Assembly: GCF_003584105.1 (NCBI RefSeq)
Contig: NZ_QXFO01000025.1
Span: 52,899-116,898, forward strand
Source of the DNA: Flagellimonas taeanensis
GTDB lineage: Bacteria; Bacteroidota; Bacteroidia; Flavobacteriales; Flavobacteriaceae
Direction: 5' to 3'
DNA length: 64,000 nt
Part shown: in pieces, positions 8,819 to 18,044 of the stretch
How the letters are laid out: each line of letters opens with the position of its first letter
Position numbering within the stretch: the first letter of the stretch is position 1
The notes under the pieces: generated by a model
The model's database searches: none
What the model was told of the DNA's origin: nothing
What the model saw: only the letters and a program-made list of their open reading frames with translations
Made by a program: the position numbers and the translations under genes

Positions 8819-10054
8819 TTACAGTTCATAAATGGCAAGCCCACTGCGGAGCTTTGGTTCAATATACGTGCTTTTTGGGGGCATTACCAAACCGGCATCT
8901 GCAATCGCCTTGATTTCTTCAATGGTCGTAGGTACTAGACTGAACCCTACGGCAAAATTGCCCTTGTCCACACCTTCCTTCATCCGGATGAGGTTGTCTT
9001 TTCCGCATCCATACGAGATCCGCTCATCGTTGCGGAGGTCACTGATGCCCAAAACAGGCTCCAAAATGGTCTTGAAAAGGATTTGGGTGTCTAATTGGCT
9101 CAGCGCATCCGAAAAGGGGTATTGGGTCTTCCGAAGATGCAGGGAATAGAAGGTTCCTGCCAAATACATGCTGAATTCATGCTTTTGCTTTGGCCTGCAC
9201 AGCCCATCATCCCGTTTCTCGATTCGGAAATGTTTATCCAGTTGGATCAGGAACTCCTCCTTGGCATAGCCGTTCAGGTCTTTGACCATGCGGTTGAACT
9301 CATAGATCCTGATCTGGGATTCGGGAATAAGGTAGGCCATGAAATAGTTGTAAGGCTCCATTCCCGTGTGGGATTCGTTCTCGGTTTCCCTTAGTTCCGC
9401 CAAAAGGTTGGAAGAGGCACTGCGATGGTGTCCGTCGGCAATGTAAAGGGAGTCCATCTGTTCGAAGGCTCTTTCCAATTTTTCAATGCCCTCTGGATAG
9501 GAAATCCGCCAAAGTTTATGGTTCACGCGATCTGTGGTGGTGAAATCGTACTCGGGTTCCCGCTGTATTTTTCGTTGAAAAATCGCATTGATCAGCTCAT
9601 TGTCGGGATAGGTCATCAACACGGGCTCCGCATTGAACCCGACAGTGTGAAGGTAATCTGCAAAAAGTGCCTCACGCTGTTGGATGGTATCCTCGTGTTT
9701 TTTGATGGTGCCATTGCGGTAATCGGCAACACTGCAGGCGCAGAAAAACCCCAGGCTCTTGAAATCCCCTTTTTCAATTTGATACAGATAAAAGCCCGCT
9801 TCCCCATCTTTTTGAAAGATATGCTCCTCCAAAAACTCCAAATAACGGTTACGGACCAAATGAAAGCGCTCCTTTCCCGTGATGTTCTTTTCAAACTTGA
9901 ACCCGGGATTGATGATGTGCAGGAATGAAAAGGGATTGTGCTGTAGCACCGCATGCAGTTCCTCAGGGCCATATTCCTCGTAGGAACGCGAGGCCACAAA
10001 AAATGCTTTATCCTTGGTGGGTCGGATGGCCTTGAACGGTCTTATGGTCGCCAT
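8819..10054 (-). CDS. DUF1015-family protein
   Basis: 411 residues, consistent with DUF1015 (about 400). The conserved YIADGHHRSAS segment and the N-terminal IRPFKAIRPTKDKA are recognisable. Its biochemical role is not established; in many genomes it sits near serine-biosynthesis genes, but not here. No signal peptide, so cytoplasmic. It is 3 bases from yggS and 5 bases from the hydroxyacyl-CoA dehydrogenase gene, so it is clearly co-transcribed. Confidence 0.88.
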   Translation of the reverse strand: MATIRPFKAIRPTKDKAFFVASRSYEEYGPEELHAVLQHNPFSFLHIINPGFKFEKNITGKERFHLVRNRYLEFLEEHIFQKDGEAGFYLYQIEKGDFKSLGFFCACSVADYRNGTIKKHEDTIQQREALFADYLHTVGFNAEPVLMTYPDNELINAIFQRKIQREPEYDFTTTDRVNHKLWRISYPEGIEKLERAFEQMDSLYIADGHHRSASSNLLAELRETENESHTGMEPYNYFMAYLIPESQIRIYEFNRMVKDLNGYAKEEFLIQLDKHFRIEKRDDGLCRPKQKHEFSMYLAGTFYSLHLRKTQYPFSDALSQLDTQILFKTILEPVLGISDLRNDERISYGCGKDNLIRMKEGVDKGNFAVGFSLVPTTIEEIKAIADAGLVMPPKSTYIEPKLRSGLAIYEL

Positions 10055-10059
10055 GTAGT

Positions 10060-10947
10060 CTATTTGAATTGGGACGATACCTTTTCCGCTTTTTTGGATT
10101 CGGAATAATCGTAAAATCCTTCCCCGGATTTTACCCCAAGTTTTCCTGCCATGACCATGTTTGCCAATAAGGGGCAGGGGGCATATTTTGGGTTTTTGAA
10201 ACCTTCATACATCACATTCAAAATGGAAAGGCATACATCCAACCCAATAAAGTCCGCCAATTGTAACGGCCCCATCGGGTGGGCCATGCCCAATTTCATC
10301 ACGGTGTCGATTTCTTCAACCCCGGCAACGCCGTTATATAGCGTCTCAATGGACTCGTTGATCATCGGCATCAAGATGCGGTTGGCCACAAATCCTGGAT
10401 AATCGTTGACCTCGGTGGGTGTCTTTCCCAACTTTTTGGACAGCTCCATGATGGTCTGGGTCACCTCGTCCGAAGTGCTGTACCCGCGTATGATTTCCAC
10501 CAGTTTCATAATGGGCACGGGGTTCATGAAGTGCATGCCAATGACCTTTTCGGGTCGCTTGGTGACCGCGGCTATTTGGGTTATGGAAATGGAGGACGTA
10601 TTCGTGGCCAAAATGGTCCCTGCTTTGCAGGTTTGGTCCAAATCCTTGAAAATCTTCAGTTTGATGTCGAGGTTTTCCGTAGCGGCCTCGATGACCAATT
10701 GTACCTCGGAAACACCTTCTTCCAAAGCAGTGAAAGTGGTGATGTTGGAAAGGGTCTCCTCTTTTTTGGCCTCATCAATGGCCTCTTTGGCCAGCATACG
10801 ATCCAAATTTTTGGAAATGGTGGACAATCCTCTGTCCAATGATGCTTGCGAAATATCGATCAGGTTAACTTTAAATCCGTTTTGTGCAAAAACGTGGGCG
10901 ATTCCATTGCCCATGGTCCCTGCACCGATCACTGCTATTTTTTCCAT
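10060..10947 (-). CDS. 3-hydroxybutyryl-CoA / 3-hydroxyacyl-CoA dehydrogenase
   Basis: 295 residues. N-terminal NAD-binding Rossmann motif GAGTMGNGIAHVFA at 8-21, catalytic region HFMNPVPIMKLVEI, and the C-terminal helical dimer domain (about 190-290) ending in SGEGFYDYS. It interconverts 3-hydroxyacyl-CoA and 3-oxoacyl-CoA using NAD(P)H. It is the first gene of the seven-gene unit that runs to gntK. No TAnnTTTG box is evident before the start. No partner thiolase or enoyl-CoA hydratase is nearby. Confidence 0.93.
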   Translation of the reverse strand: MEKIAVIGAGTMGNGIAHVFAQNGFKVNLIDISQASLDRGLSTISKNLDRMLAKEAIDEAKKEETLSNITTFTALEEGVSEVQLVIEAATENLDIKLKIFKDLDQTCKAGTILATNTSSISITQIAAVTKRPEKVIGMHFMNPVPIMKLVEIIRGYSTSDEVTQTIMELSKKLGKTPTEVNDYPGFVANRILMPMINESIETLYNGVAGVEEIDTVMKLGMAHPMGPLQLADFIGLDVCLSILNVMYEGFKNPKYAPCPLLANMVMAGKLGVKSGEGFYDYSESKKAEKVSSQFK

Positions 10948-10990
10948 TGTTGTTGTAGTTATCGCGTTGTCAGTTTAGTCATCTAGAACC

Positions 10991-11016
10991 GTCACCCTGA
11001 GCGCAGTCGAAGGGGT
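10991..11016 (+). repeat. Partial copy of flavobacterial intergenic repeat
   Basis: The core TGAGCGCAGTCGAA is shared with the element at 19.96 kb, where it reads GTCATTTTGAGCGCAGTCGA against GTCACCCTGAGCGCAGTCGA here. It lies in the short gap between two minus-strand genes. This is a widespread flavobacterial repeat motif. Confidence 0.6.
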
Positions 11017-11038
11017 AGTTGAAGGACGGGACAACAAC

Positions 11039-12007
11039 TTATTGTTTTTTGAACGATTCGATGATCTGTAGGGCCACTTTCAGGGCCTTAGTGCCTTGTT
11101 CCAAGCTCACGACCGGTGTGGTATCGTTGCGAATGGCATTGGCAAAGGTTTCCAGTTCGTCCAAAATGGCATTGTTCACATCGATTTCGGGGTTTTCAAA
11201 ATAGATCTGTTTTTTCTCCCCTTCGGCATTTTGCAATATCATGTCAAAATCACCGGGCTGTTCGGGAGCATCTTTCATTTTTACCACTTCTACCTTTTTC
11301 TCCAGAAAATCAACCGAAATATAGGCGTCCTTTTGGAAAAAGCGCGATTTCCGCATGTTCTTCAAGGAGATACGGCTAGAGGTAAGGTTGGCCACACAGC
11401 CATTTTCAAATTCGATACGGGCATTGGCAATGTCCGGTGAATTGCTGATGACGGAAACCCCACTGGCGTTTATTTGTTTCACTTCGGAAGGTACAACACT
11501 GAGGATCACGTCGATATCGTGTATCATCAAATCCAAAACTACAGGCACATCGGTACCTCTGGGGTTGAATTCCGCCAAACGGTGCGTCTCGATGAACATG
11601 GGGTTCTGAATGTTGTCCTTCACCGCCAAAAAGGCCGGATTGAAACGTTCCACATGTCCCACTTGCCCCTTTACCTTGTGTTTTTCAGAAAGTTGGAGCA
11701 GTTCTTGGGCCTCTTCCAAAGTATTGGTGATGGGTTTTTCAATAAAAATGTGCTTTCCCTTGCCAATGGCCTTTTTGGCGCATTCGTAATGGGATAGTGT
11801 GGGGGTCACGATGTCCACCACATCCACGGCGTCCATCAGGTTGTTGATATTTTCGAAATGGGTGTAGCCAAATTCGGCAGCCACTTTTTTTGCGTTGATC
11901 TCGTCGGGATCGTAGAAGCCCACAAGCTCATATTTTTCGGACTGGTTCAACAGTCTGAGGTGGATCTTACCCAAATGTCCCGCGCCGAGGACACCAACTT
12001 TAAGCAT
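11039..12007 (-). CDS. Gfo/Idh/MocA-family oxidoreductase
   Basis: 322 residues from the ATG at 12007. N-terminal Rossmann motif GVLGAGHLGKIHLR, then the EKPI motif (HIFIEKPITN) near residue 93 that carries the catalytic/cofactor lysine, and the C-terminal alpha/beta domain. It probably oxidises or reduces a sugar or related polyol with NAD(P); the substrate is unknown. The longer frame to 12226 is rejected because the family starts right at the Rossmann fold and a -7 box lies at 12023-12030. Confidence 0.92.
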   Translation of the reverse strand: MLKVGVLGAGHLGKIHLRLLNQSEKYELVGFYDPDEINAKKVAAEFGYTHFENINNLMDAVDVVDIVTPTLSHYECAKKAIGKGKHIFIEKPITNTLEEAQELLQLSEKHKVKGQVGHVERFNPAFLAVKDNIQNPMFIETHRLAEFNPRGTDVPVVLDLMIHDIDVILSVVPSEVKQINASGVSVISNSPDIANARIEFENGCVANLTSSRISLKNMRKSRFFQKDAYISVDFLEKKVEVVKMKDAPEQPGDFDMILQNAEGEKKQIYFENPEIDVNNAILDELETFANAIRNDTTPVVSLEQGTKALKVALQIIESFKKQ

Positions 12008-12022
12008 AATACCTGTTTTTGT

Positions 12023-12030
12023 CAAAAATA
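12023..12030 (-). promoter_or_regulatory. -7 box for the Gfo/Idh gene
   Basis: Read on the minus strand this is TATTTTTG (TAnnTTTG). It predicts transcription start near 12017, about 10 bases before the ATG at 12007, and so supports the shorter start. Confidence 0.5.
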
Positions 12031-12122
12031 AGGATATGATACCACTCTTCCGCAAAAAATAGGTCCGAACTGACGGTAAAGTATTGGGGAACTTTTTAAA
12101 TTCGTGGACCAGACCAAAGACG

Positions 12123-12764
12123 ATGAAGGATACGCTCAAGCATAGGGGCATGCGCAACAAATTGGCAGAACTATTGGAAGCCAAGGGAATAACGGACAAA
12201 AAAGTGTTGAACGCCATAAAGACCATACCACGACATTTGTTCCTTGATAGTGGTTTTGAGGACCATGCCTATCAAGACAAGGCCTTTCCCATTGGGGCGG
12301 ACCAGACCATTTCCCAGCCGTATACCGTGGCTTTTCAGAGCGAGTTGCTCCAAGTGAAGCCCAATGACAAGGTGTTGGAAATAGGGACGGGGAGCGGCTA
12401 CCAAACGGCGGTTCTGTTGGATTTGAAGGCCAAGGTATATACCATTGAACGTCAACAGGAACTCTTTAAAAAAACCAAACTGTTTTTTACCAAAATGGGC
12501 TATCGACCTAAAAAAATGATTTTTGGGGATGGTTACAAAGGTCTGCCCGAAGAAGCCCCGTTCGATAGTATCATTGTAACGGCCGGTGCTCCCGAGGTGC
12601 CCAAACCCTTGATGTCACAGCTCAAAGTTGGAGGCAGGTTAGTGATTCCTGTAGGGGTGGATGAGCAGGTCATGACCCTTTTTGTGCGAAAGTCCGAAAA
12701 GGAGTTCCAGAAGCAGGAATTGGGGGCCTTTAGGTTCGTGCCCTTGCTCGAGGACAAGAATTGA
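12123..12764 (+). CDS. pcm: Protein-L-isoaspartate O-methyltransferase
   Basis: 213 residues from the ATG at 12123; an upstream in-frame TTG at 12084 is less likely. SAM-binding motif EIGTGSGYQTAVL near residue 80, and the PCMT-family segments DQTISQPYTVA and GRLVIPVG. It methylates isoaspartyl residues in damaged proteins so that they can revert to aspartyl. Divergent from the Gfo/Idh gene, with about 115 bases between the starts. Confidence 0.94.
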   Translation: MKDTLKHRGMRNKLAELLEAKGITDKKVLNAIKTIPRHLFLDSGFEDHAYQDKAFPIGADQTISQPYTVAFQSELLQVKPNDKVLEIGTGSGYQTAVLLDLKAKVYTIERQQELFKKTKLFFTKMGYRPKKMIFGDGYKGLPEEAPFDSIIVTAGAPEVPKPLMSQLKVGGRLVIPVGVDEQVMTLFVRKSEKEFQKQELGAFRFVPLLEDKN

Positions 12765-12897
12765 TTTTTAAGTTCAAGGACAAAAAAATAGAGAAGGGAA
12801 CAAAGAGAAAAGAATCAAGAGACAAGAACCCAATTGCCAGTAACTGACTTCCGACTTCGGACTTCTGACATCAAACTCCAAACAATTAAGTAACCGA

Positions 12898-13359
12898 TCA
12901 GTCGTTGAAACTTTTTTTCACGCGATCTAAACTGCGTTTGCTGTCCCGGTCCTTTATGGTCTCCCGTTTGTCGTAGAGTTTTTTTCCTTTGGCAAGTGCT
13001 ATGTTCACTTTGGCGAGTCCCCGATCATTGATGAAAAGATTGAGGGGGATGATGGTGAGTCCCGTGGTGGTGACCTCTTTTCGCAGTTTTTTCAGTTCCC
13101 TTTTGTTGAGGAGCAATTTGCGTTCGGCCTTGGGCTTGTGGTTGTAGTAGCTGCCATGGCTGTATTCGTCCACCTGCATGTTCACCACAAAAAGTTCTCC
13201 CTTGTCATTGAACTCGCAAAAGCTCTGCGACAGGTTGGCCTTTCCCAACCGTATGGATTTTATCTCGGTGCCTCCCAAAACAATACCCGAGGTATACGTA
13301 TCTAGGATCTCAAAATCAAACCGGGCCCTTTTGTTCTTTATGTTGATGTTTTTCTGCAT
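12898..13359 (-). CDS. smpB: SsrA-binding protein SmpB
   Basis: 153 residues from the ATG at 13359, the usual SmpB size. Shows the [18 protein letters not shown] core and the basic tail that mimics part of tRNA in the ribosome ([20 protein letters not shown]). It partners tmRNA in trans-translation to rescue stalled ribosomes. The track-length start 48 bases upstream is rejected: SmpB of this phylum starts at this methionine, and a -7 box overlaps the extra sequence. No ssrA gene was found in the window. Confidence 0.96.
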   Translation of the reverse strand: MQKNINIKNKRARFDFEILDTYTSGIVLGGTEIKSIRLGKANLSQSFCEFNDKGELFVVNMQVDEYSHGSYYNHKPKAERKLLLNKRELKKLRKEVTTTGLTIIPLNLFINDRGLAKVNIALAKGKKLYDKRETIKDRDSKRSLDRVKKSFND

Positions 13360-13365
13360 TGTGCG

Positions 13366-13373
13366 CAAAAATA
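13366..13373 (-). promoter_or_regulatory. -7 box of smpB
   Basis: TATTTTTG on the minus strand, with 6 bases between it and the ATG at 13359. Transcription would start at about 13360, essentially at the start codon. Confidence 0.5.
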
Positions 13374-13439
13374 TAAACTCTTGGCCAAGAAAATTGTAAT
13401 GTTGCATTAGATTTTACGATTATACACCAAACCTGTTCC

Positions 13440-14183
13440 ATGAAAAGAATTTTTCTCCCTCTCCTTGTATTGCTATTCCTTGCGTGCAAAGAAATCCCCA
13501 AAGAAGACCTAACCGCCCAAGAGATTGTGGATAAGTCGATTACGGACAGTGGTGGGGAGCACTACAATGATCATAACACCTCTTTTCTGTTCAGGGATAA
13601 GGAATATGTGTCCAGGAATGAAAATGGGAAGCGGGTGTTCGAACGGATTTCCCGATTGGATTCCATGACCATCACCGATGTGAAAATAGAAAATGATTTT
13701 GAAAGGTATATGAACGATTCCTTGGTGGCCGTGCCCGATTCCATGGCTGTCAGATATGCCAATTCCATCAACTCCGTACATTATTTTGTGCGCTTGCCCT
13801 TCGGTTTGAACGATGGGGCCGTGAACAAGGAATTGCTAGGGAAGGAAACCATCGGTGAGAAAGAGTACTATAAAATAAAGGTGACCTTTGACAAACAAGG
13901 TGGTGGTGATGACTTTGAAGATGTTTATTTGTATTGGTTTGACATTGAAAGTTTTAAACCTGATTACTTGGCCTATGACTTTCATGTGGATGGAGGCGGA
14001 CAACGATTCAGGAAGGCCTACAACGAACGCTACGTGGGCGGTATCCGTTTTGTGGATTATGAAAATTATAAGCCCAAGACTAAAGACTCCAATATTTTGG
14101 AAATAGGAAAGCTATATGACGAAGGGGAATTGGAACTTTTGTCCAAAATTGAAATAACGGACATCGAAGTGCGGAACGATTAA
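13440..14183 (+). CDS. DUF6503-like lipoprotein
   Basis: 247 residues. N-terminal signal peptide ending in LLFLAC gives a lipoprotein with Cys16. The mature part starts with the pattern EIVDKSITDSGGEHY, typical of a flavobacterial lipoprotein family annotated DUF6503. The rest is predicted beta-rich with no catalytic motif visible. Function unknown; it resembles LolA/LppX-type lipid-binding lipoproteins in style, which is only an impression. The 3' end overlaps the convergent phosphatase gene by 4 bases. Confidence 0.8.
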   Translation: MKRIFLPLLVLLFLACKEIPKEDLTAQEIVDKSITDSGGEHYNDHNTSFLFRDKEYVSRNENGKRVFERISRLDSMTITDVKIENDFERYMNDSLVAVPDSMAVRYANSINSVHYFVRLPFGLNDGAVNKELLGKETIGEKEYYKIKVTFDKQGGGDDFEDVYLYWFDIESFKPDYLAYDFHVDGGGQRFRKAYNERYVGGIRFVDYENYKPKTKDSNILEIGKLYDEGELELLSKIEITDIEVRND

Positions 14184-14704
14184 TCCATTTTCAAACGGAT
14201 GTCGGTCGGGACACCGTCAATGATCCGGACAATGAACAGGCTGCCATTGTCGCTGTCATCCATATCTTCATATTTTTCCAGATCGATCATGCGGTTCACG
14301 AAAGTGGGTATGGTGTTGCTGTGGCCCACGACCAGCACATTTTTCCCTTCATTCATGAATTTGAACTCCTCAATGTCCACGGCATTGGGGTCGTAATATT
14401 TCACATCGATGTTTTTCTTGACCGATGTAGGGGCGGCCGTCATGGAAGTCCGTTCGTAATTGGTGGAGTAGATCACATCCAAGGGAATGGGGTCAAACAC
14501 CTCTGCCCATCTGATGGCCCTGTTGAGACCGTCCTGGTTCAGCTCCGGATCAGGGTTTTCGGGGTCGGTCCTGTCCTTTTCGGCATGTCGGATAAAATAG
14601 AAAGTGGATATGATCGGGTCTTCTGCAATTTTCGTATCTTTTTTGCAGCTGATACTTCCAACGATTAAAATTGCAAGGGCAATTAGAGGTTTGATGGTTC
14701 GCAT
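14180..14704 (-). CDS. Histidine phosphatase-superfamily lipoprotein
   Basis: 174 residues. Signal peptide with lipobox ending at GSISC (Cys20), then the catalytic RHAEKDR motif at about 39-45 (phospho-His). The second conserved His is in VVGHSNTIP near residue 127. It would be a periplasmic phosphatase anchored by lipid. Substrate unknown. Members of this family without a partner gene are common in Bacteroidota. Confidence 0.88.
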   Translation of the reverse strand: MRTIKPLIALAILIVGSISCKKDTKIAEDPIISTFYFIRHAEKDRTDPENPDPELNQDGLNRAIRWAEVFDPIPLDVIYSTNYERTSMTAAPTSVKKNIDVKYYDPNAVDIEEFKFMNEGKNVLVVGHSNTIPTFVNRMIDLEKYEDMDDSDNGSLFIVRIIDGVPTDIRLKMD

Positions 14705-14780
14705 AGTTCTGATCTAAATGGTTCCCCGAGGTTTTTTGTTAATTTGATTTAAAAGTAACGTTTAATTTTCATTTTATCGT

Positions 14781-16223
14781 ATGCACAGGATTTTCGTTTG
14801 CACGCTGTGGGCAATGGTTTTGACGATGACGAGGGGTCAGGAACGACAATTGCCCACCGATTTGAGGCAGCATACCCTTGTGCAGTTCGGTTCAAGCCTC
14901 ATGAATGCCTCCTATGCTCCCGATTGGAACCGGCCCAATTCCCTTTCCGTCTGGACCCGATGGCAATGGCAGGACATTGATGGGGACCCCACTACCATTT
15001 TTGCCAATTATACCCATCAAATCAATGCTAGGTCCACTGCTGGCCTTGGCTTCTTGCAGCACAATACAGGTATTTTCCTTTTTACGGGTGGAAATGCCAA
15101 TTACACCCATACATTTCATTTGGACGATGAAGTCCAGTTGCTGGCAGGGGTGAATGTCTTTGCCTTTCAGCAAACTGTGGCCGATGAACGCTTTGGCCAA
15201 GACGGGGAGGTAGATCCGGCCATTTTGGAAAGTTTTGAAGGTTTTCGGATGGCATTTTCACCGGGATTCCGGTTGTTGGTCAACCGGTTCAGTTTGGGAT
15301 TGGCCTTTGAGAATGCGGTGGGCTTTTATCTTTCAGGGGAAGGGGAAACGGAGAATTTCCAGACCATCATGGGGACTTTGGGGCACGATTTTCCCGTGAC
15401 CTTGTCCAGTGGTTTGGGCGACAGTTTTGTGCGTCCCATGATTTATGTGAAGTCGGTGCCCGAAGGAGATACCCAATTTGGACTGAACGGCCTTCTGTCC
15501 ACCTCCAAGTTCTGGCTGCAGGGGGGCTACAATAGTTTTTACGGAGTTTCGGGAGGATTGGGAATTACCTTGGCCAATACGTTTTCCATTGGCGGACTTA
15601 TGGAATTTGGAATGGATTCATCCTTGGAAGAGGAGGACCCTACCATTGAGATCATTGCTTTTTATCGCTTTGGAAAGCCGGATGGGCGTAAAAAAGTGGT
15701 GGGCTTTGATGTGGAAAAGGAAGAGGCTTTGGAGCAGGAGCGATTGAAGAGGCAAGAAGAGGCTGAACTTGCACTACAAAGGGAAGCTACATTTCAGCAA
15801 GAAAGGGATTCATTGACCCGGGCCAGACAACTGGCCGAACAATTGCGCGAACAGCAAAAAAAGGACAGTATCGCCCAAGTATTGGTACAACGGCAGCAGG
15901 ACAGTCTGACAAGGCTCAGAAACCAGAACGTTGAACTGCGGCCCAACGAAAAATATGAGGAGGTGCAAGGTGAAGAAGGGCTGGAACCAGGTTTTTATTT
16001 GATAGCCAATGTGTATGGTACCCAAAAGTATTTTGATAACTTCATGAAGACCCTTCGGACCAAGGGATTGGAACCCAAATCCTTTTATCGAAAAGCCAAT
16101 AAGTACAATTATGTGTATTTGGAGCGGTACGATACGATGGACGAAGCGCGGTCGGTAAGGGATAGTAAGTTCCATGGGAAATACCCCGATAAAATCTGGA
16201 TTTTCAGGGTAAGAGGGAATTGA
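14781..16223 (+). CDS. PorP/SprF-type outer-membrane protein fused to a SPOR domain
   Basis: 480 residues. Signal peptide (1-20), then a beta-barrel region (about 25-300) with the PorP/SprF pattern (NASYAPDWNRPNSLSVWTR, FANYTHQIN). A charged coiled-coil of about 90 residues (300-390, rich in E, Q, R, K) follows, then a SPOR-like domain at about 393-478 (GFYLIANVYGTQKYFDNFMK). PorP/SprF proteins attach T9SS components or adhesins to the outer membrane; SPOR domains bind denuded peptidoglycan at septa. The fusion suggests an outer-membrane protein linked to peptidoglycan. It stands alone, with no other T9SS gene nearby. Confidence 0.85.
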   Translation: MHRIFVCTLWAMVLTMTRGQERQLPTDLRQHTLVQFGSSLMNASYAPDWNRPNSLSVWTRWQWQDIDGDPTTIFANYTHQINARSTAGLGFLQHNTGIFLFTGGNANYTHTFHLDDEVQLLAGVNVFAFQQTVADERFGQDGEVDPAILESFEGFRMAFSPGFRLLVNRFSLGLAFENAVGFYLSGEGETENFQTIMGTLGHDFPVTLSSGLGDSFVRPMIYVKSVPEGDTQFGLNGLLSTSKFWLQGGYNSFYGVSGGLGITLANTFSIGGLMEFGMDSSLEEEDPTIEIIAFYRFGKPDGRKKVVGFDVEKEEALEQERLKRQEEAELALQREATFQQERDSLTRARQLAEQLREQQKKDSIAQVLVQRQQDSLTRLRNQNVELRPNEKYEEVQGEEGLEPGFYLIANVYGTQKYFDNFMKTLRTKGLEPKSFYRKANKYNYVYLERYDTMDEARSVRDSKFHGKYPDKIWIFRVRGN

Positions 16224-16227
16224 AAAA

Positions 16228-16824
16228 CTATTTCTTGATTTCCTTACGAACCAAATGTTCCAGATAGGTAAGCGTATTGATGAGATATTTGCGGTCGCGG
16301 GTAATGGTGCTCATCGCAACGGCACCTTGGATCATGGTGAACAGCTGTTTGGCAAACTGTAAGGGGGGAACGGGAAGGTACAATTCATTCTGTTTGGCCC
16401 CATTTTCCAACACTAGGGCTATTTTCCCTTCAATGTCCTTGACGGTTTCCTTTACCGCAGCGGCCAACAGGGTGTTATTGCCTTGGGCGTCAATCCCAAC
16501 GTTCAGAATGGGGCATCCACCCATCGGAAGGGTGAACACGTCGTAATGCTTGTAGAAATTGATAAGGGAAAACAATTTTCCAAGGGAGTCTTCCTCGGCG
16601 TCCAATGATTCATCTATGGCGCTTAGCAATTGGTTTCGGTTGTATTCGAAAGCAGAGAGGGCAAGTGCTTCCTTGTTCTCAAAATTGCCATAAATGGCAC
16701 CTTTGGTGAGACCTGTGGCCTCGGTGAGGTCGCTCATGCTGGTTCCAATATATCCGTGTTTGTTAAAGATGGGGGCGACCGTCTCAATGATATAGGCGGT
16801 GGTGCGTTCTGCTTTTTTGGACAT
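16228..16824 (-). CDS. TetR/AcrR-family transcriptional regulator
   Basis: 198 residues from the ATG at 16824. N-terminal HTH at about 8-55 (FNKHGYIGTSMSDLTEAT, then GLTKGAIYGNFENKEAL) is a clear TetR DNA-binding domain, with a C-terminal ligand-binding helical domain. The upstream in-frame extension of 15 residues is not family-like. No obvious regulated neighbour: the flanking genes are the PorP-SPOR gene (convergent) and a dipeptidase. It may be autoregulated. Confidence 0.92.
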   Translation of the reverse strand: MSKKAERTTAYIIETVAPIFNKHGYIGTSMSDLTEATGLTKGAIYGNFENKEALALSAFEYNRNQLLSAIDESLDAEEDSLGKLFSLINFYKHYDVFTLPMGGCPILNVGIDAQGNNTLLAAAVKETVKDIEGKIALVLENGAKQNELYLPVPPLQFAKQLFTMIQGAVAMSTITRDRKYLINTLTYLEHLVRKEIKK

Positions 16825-16974
16825 GGTGGTATAGGTTGGTTCGGGTGAAACGAAGATATAAAAAAACAATACTGTTTGGTATTATAGCGACTGAAAAGCC
16901 ATTATTTTAACAGTGTTGGGACGTTTTCCATGCTCCAAAATAGATTGATGGGGATTTTGAGGACGATGTGTCCA

Positions 16975-18039
16975 TCACCCCCAGACCCTTCTCAAGAAAT
17001 TGAGGTAATTCTGGCTGGTGATGTTTTCGATATCGGATGTCGTATATCCTCTTTTGGACAGTAGTTCGGGGATTTTTTGCAGATCGCCGATGGTGTCCAG
17101 GTCATAAGGTCCCTGCTCTGTTCCAAAGCCACCGTCCAAATCGGTGCCAATACCTACGTGATTCGTATTCCCGGCCAACTGGCAGATGTGGTCAATATTG
17201 TCTACCATAATTTCTAAAGTGACCCCCATACCTTTTGGGTCGGATTTCCCCCGGACCCAATTAGGAACCATCATCCAGGCATCCAGCACCATCCCGATGA
17301 CGGCTTCTCTTTGGATCAATTCCTTGAGTTGTTCATCCGTAAACTGTCGGTTGTGGTCCACAAACTTTCGACAAAGGCTATGGCTGGCCCAGACCGGCCC
17401 ATTGTAGGCAGTCATGGTTTCCCAAAAACTCATATCACACAAATGCGTGGCATCCAAGATGAGGTTGAGTTCCTCTATTTTTTTTAAGAGTTCCCTTCCC
17501 TTTGCCCCGATACCTCCAACGGAATCCGTGCCATGCGCATAGATTCCGGGACCATAATGTGCAGGACCGATGGCCCTCAGACCGGCTTCATACGACCTTT
17601 CCAAATAGCCCATATCCACAATGGAATCGGCGCCTTCCAGGCTCAAAATGTATCCTATGGGTTTATGTTCCTTTTCGCTTTGCCAAAGTTGTAAGTGATT
17701 GTCCAAACCCTGTAAATCTGTGATCTGGACCATTTCGCCTTCATTTTCCATGGCTTTGTACCATGCCAACTGTCCTTGGGTCTGTGCCCAAGCTTGGTGT
17801 TGGGAATGCCAACCGGGAAGTGGGTTGCTTTTCTTGACGTAGCGGGCAATCTGTGTGGCCACGCAAAGACCTATATTTCCTTCCCGCATGGCAGGGAAGG
17901 AAACCGTATTGTTGCCCCGATCGGGTTTGTCTGTCATTCCCTTTTCCCGTTCCCGTATTTCAGAAACTGGCAGCCTGAGGTCGCGGTTCCACTCCATGGC
18001 GTTCATGGAGAGGTCCAAGTGCGCATCAAATATGAGCAT
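16975..18039 (-). CDS. Membrane dipeptidase family (peptidase M19)
   Basis: 354 residues. Renal-dipeptidase-family metal ligands are visible: H7 and D9 (DAHLDLS), the bridging Glu in LSLEGADS near residue 152, His in DATHLCD and His in WASHSLCR. C-terminal GTDLDGG and the IASQNYL-like end match the family. These enzymes cleave dipeptides, including L-D and D-residue dipeptides. No signal peptide, so cytoplasmic. It is the third gene of the gntP-ridA-dipeptidase operon, 5 bases after ridA. Confidence 0.92.
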   Translation of the reverse strand: MLIFDAHLDLSMNAMEWNRDLRLPVSEIREREKGMTDKPDRGNNTVSFPAMREGNIGLCVATQIARYVKKSNPLPGWHSQHQAWAQTQGQLAWYKAMENEGEMVQITDLQGLDNHLQLWQSEKEHKPIGYILSLEGADSIVDMGYLERSYEAGLRAIGPAHYGPGIYAHGTDSVGGIGAKGRELLKKIEELNLILDATHLCDMSFWETMTAYNGPVWASHSLCRKFVDHNRQFTDEQLKELIQREAVIGMVLDAWMMVPNWVRGKSDPKGMGVTLEIMVDNIDHICQLAGNTNHVGIGTDLDGGFGTEQGPYDLDTIGDLQKIPELLSKRGYTTSDIENITSQNYLNFLRRVWG

Positions 18040-18044
18040 AGGTG

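Noticed and set aside
12765..12897. Repeated GACTTCCGACTTCGG-type sequence between pcm and smpB as a regulatory element
   Set aside because: Typical low-complexity flavobacterial intergenic sequence; no structure or conserved spacing visible.
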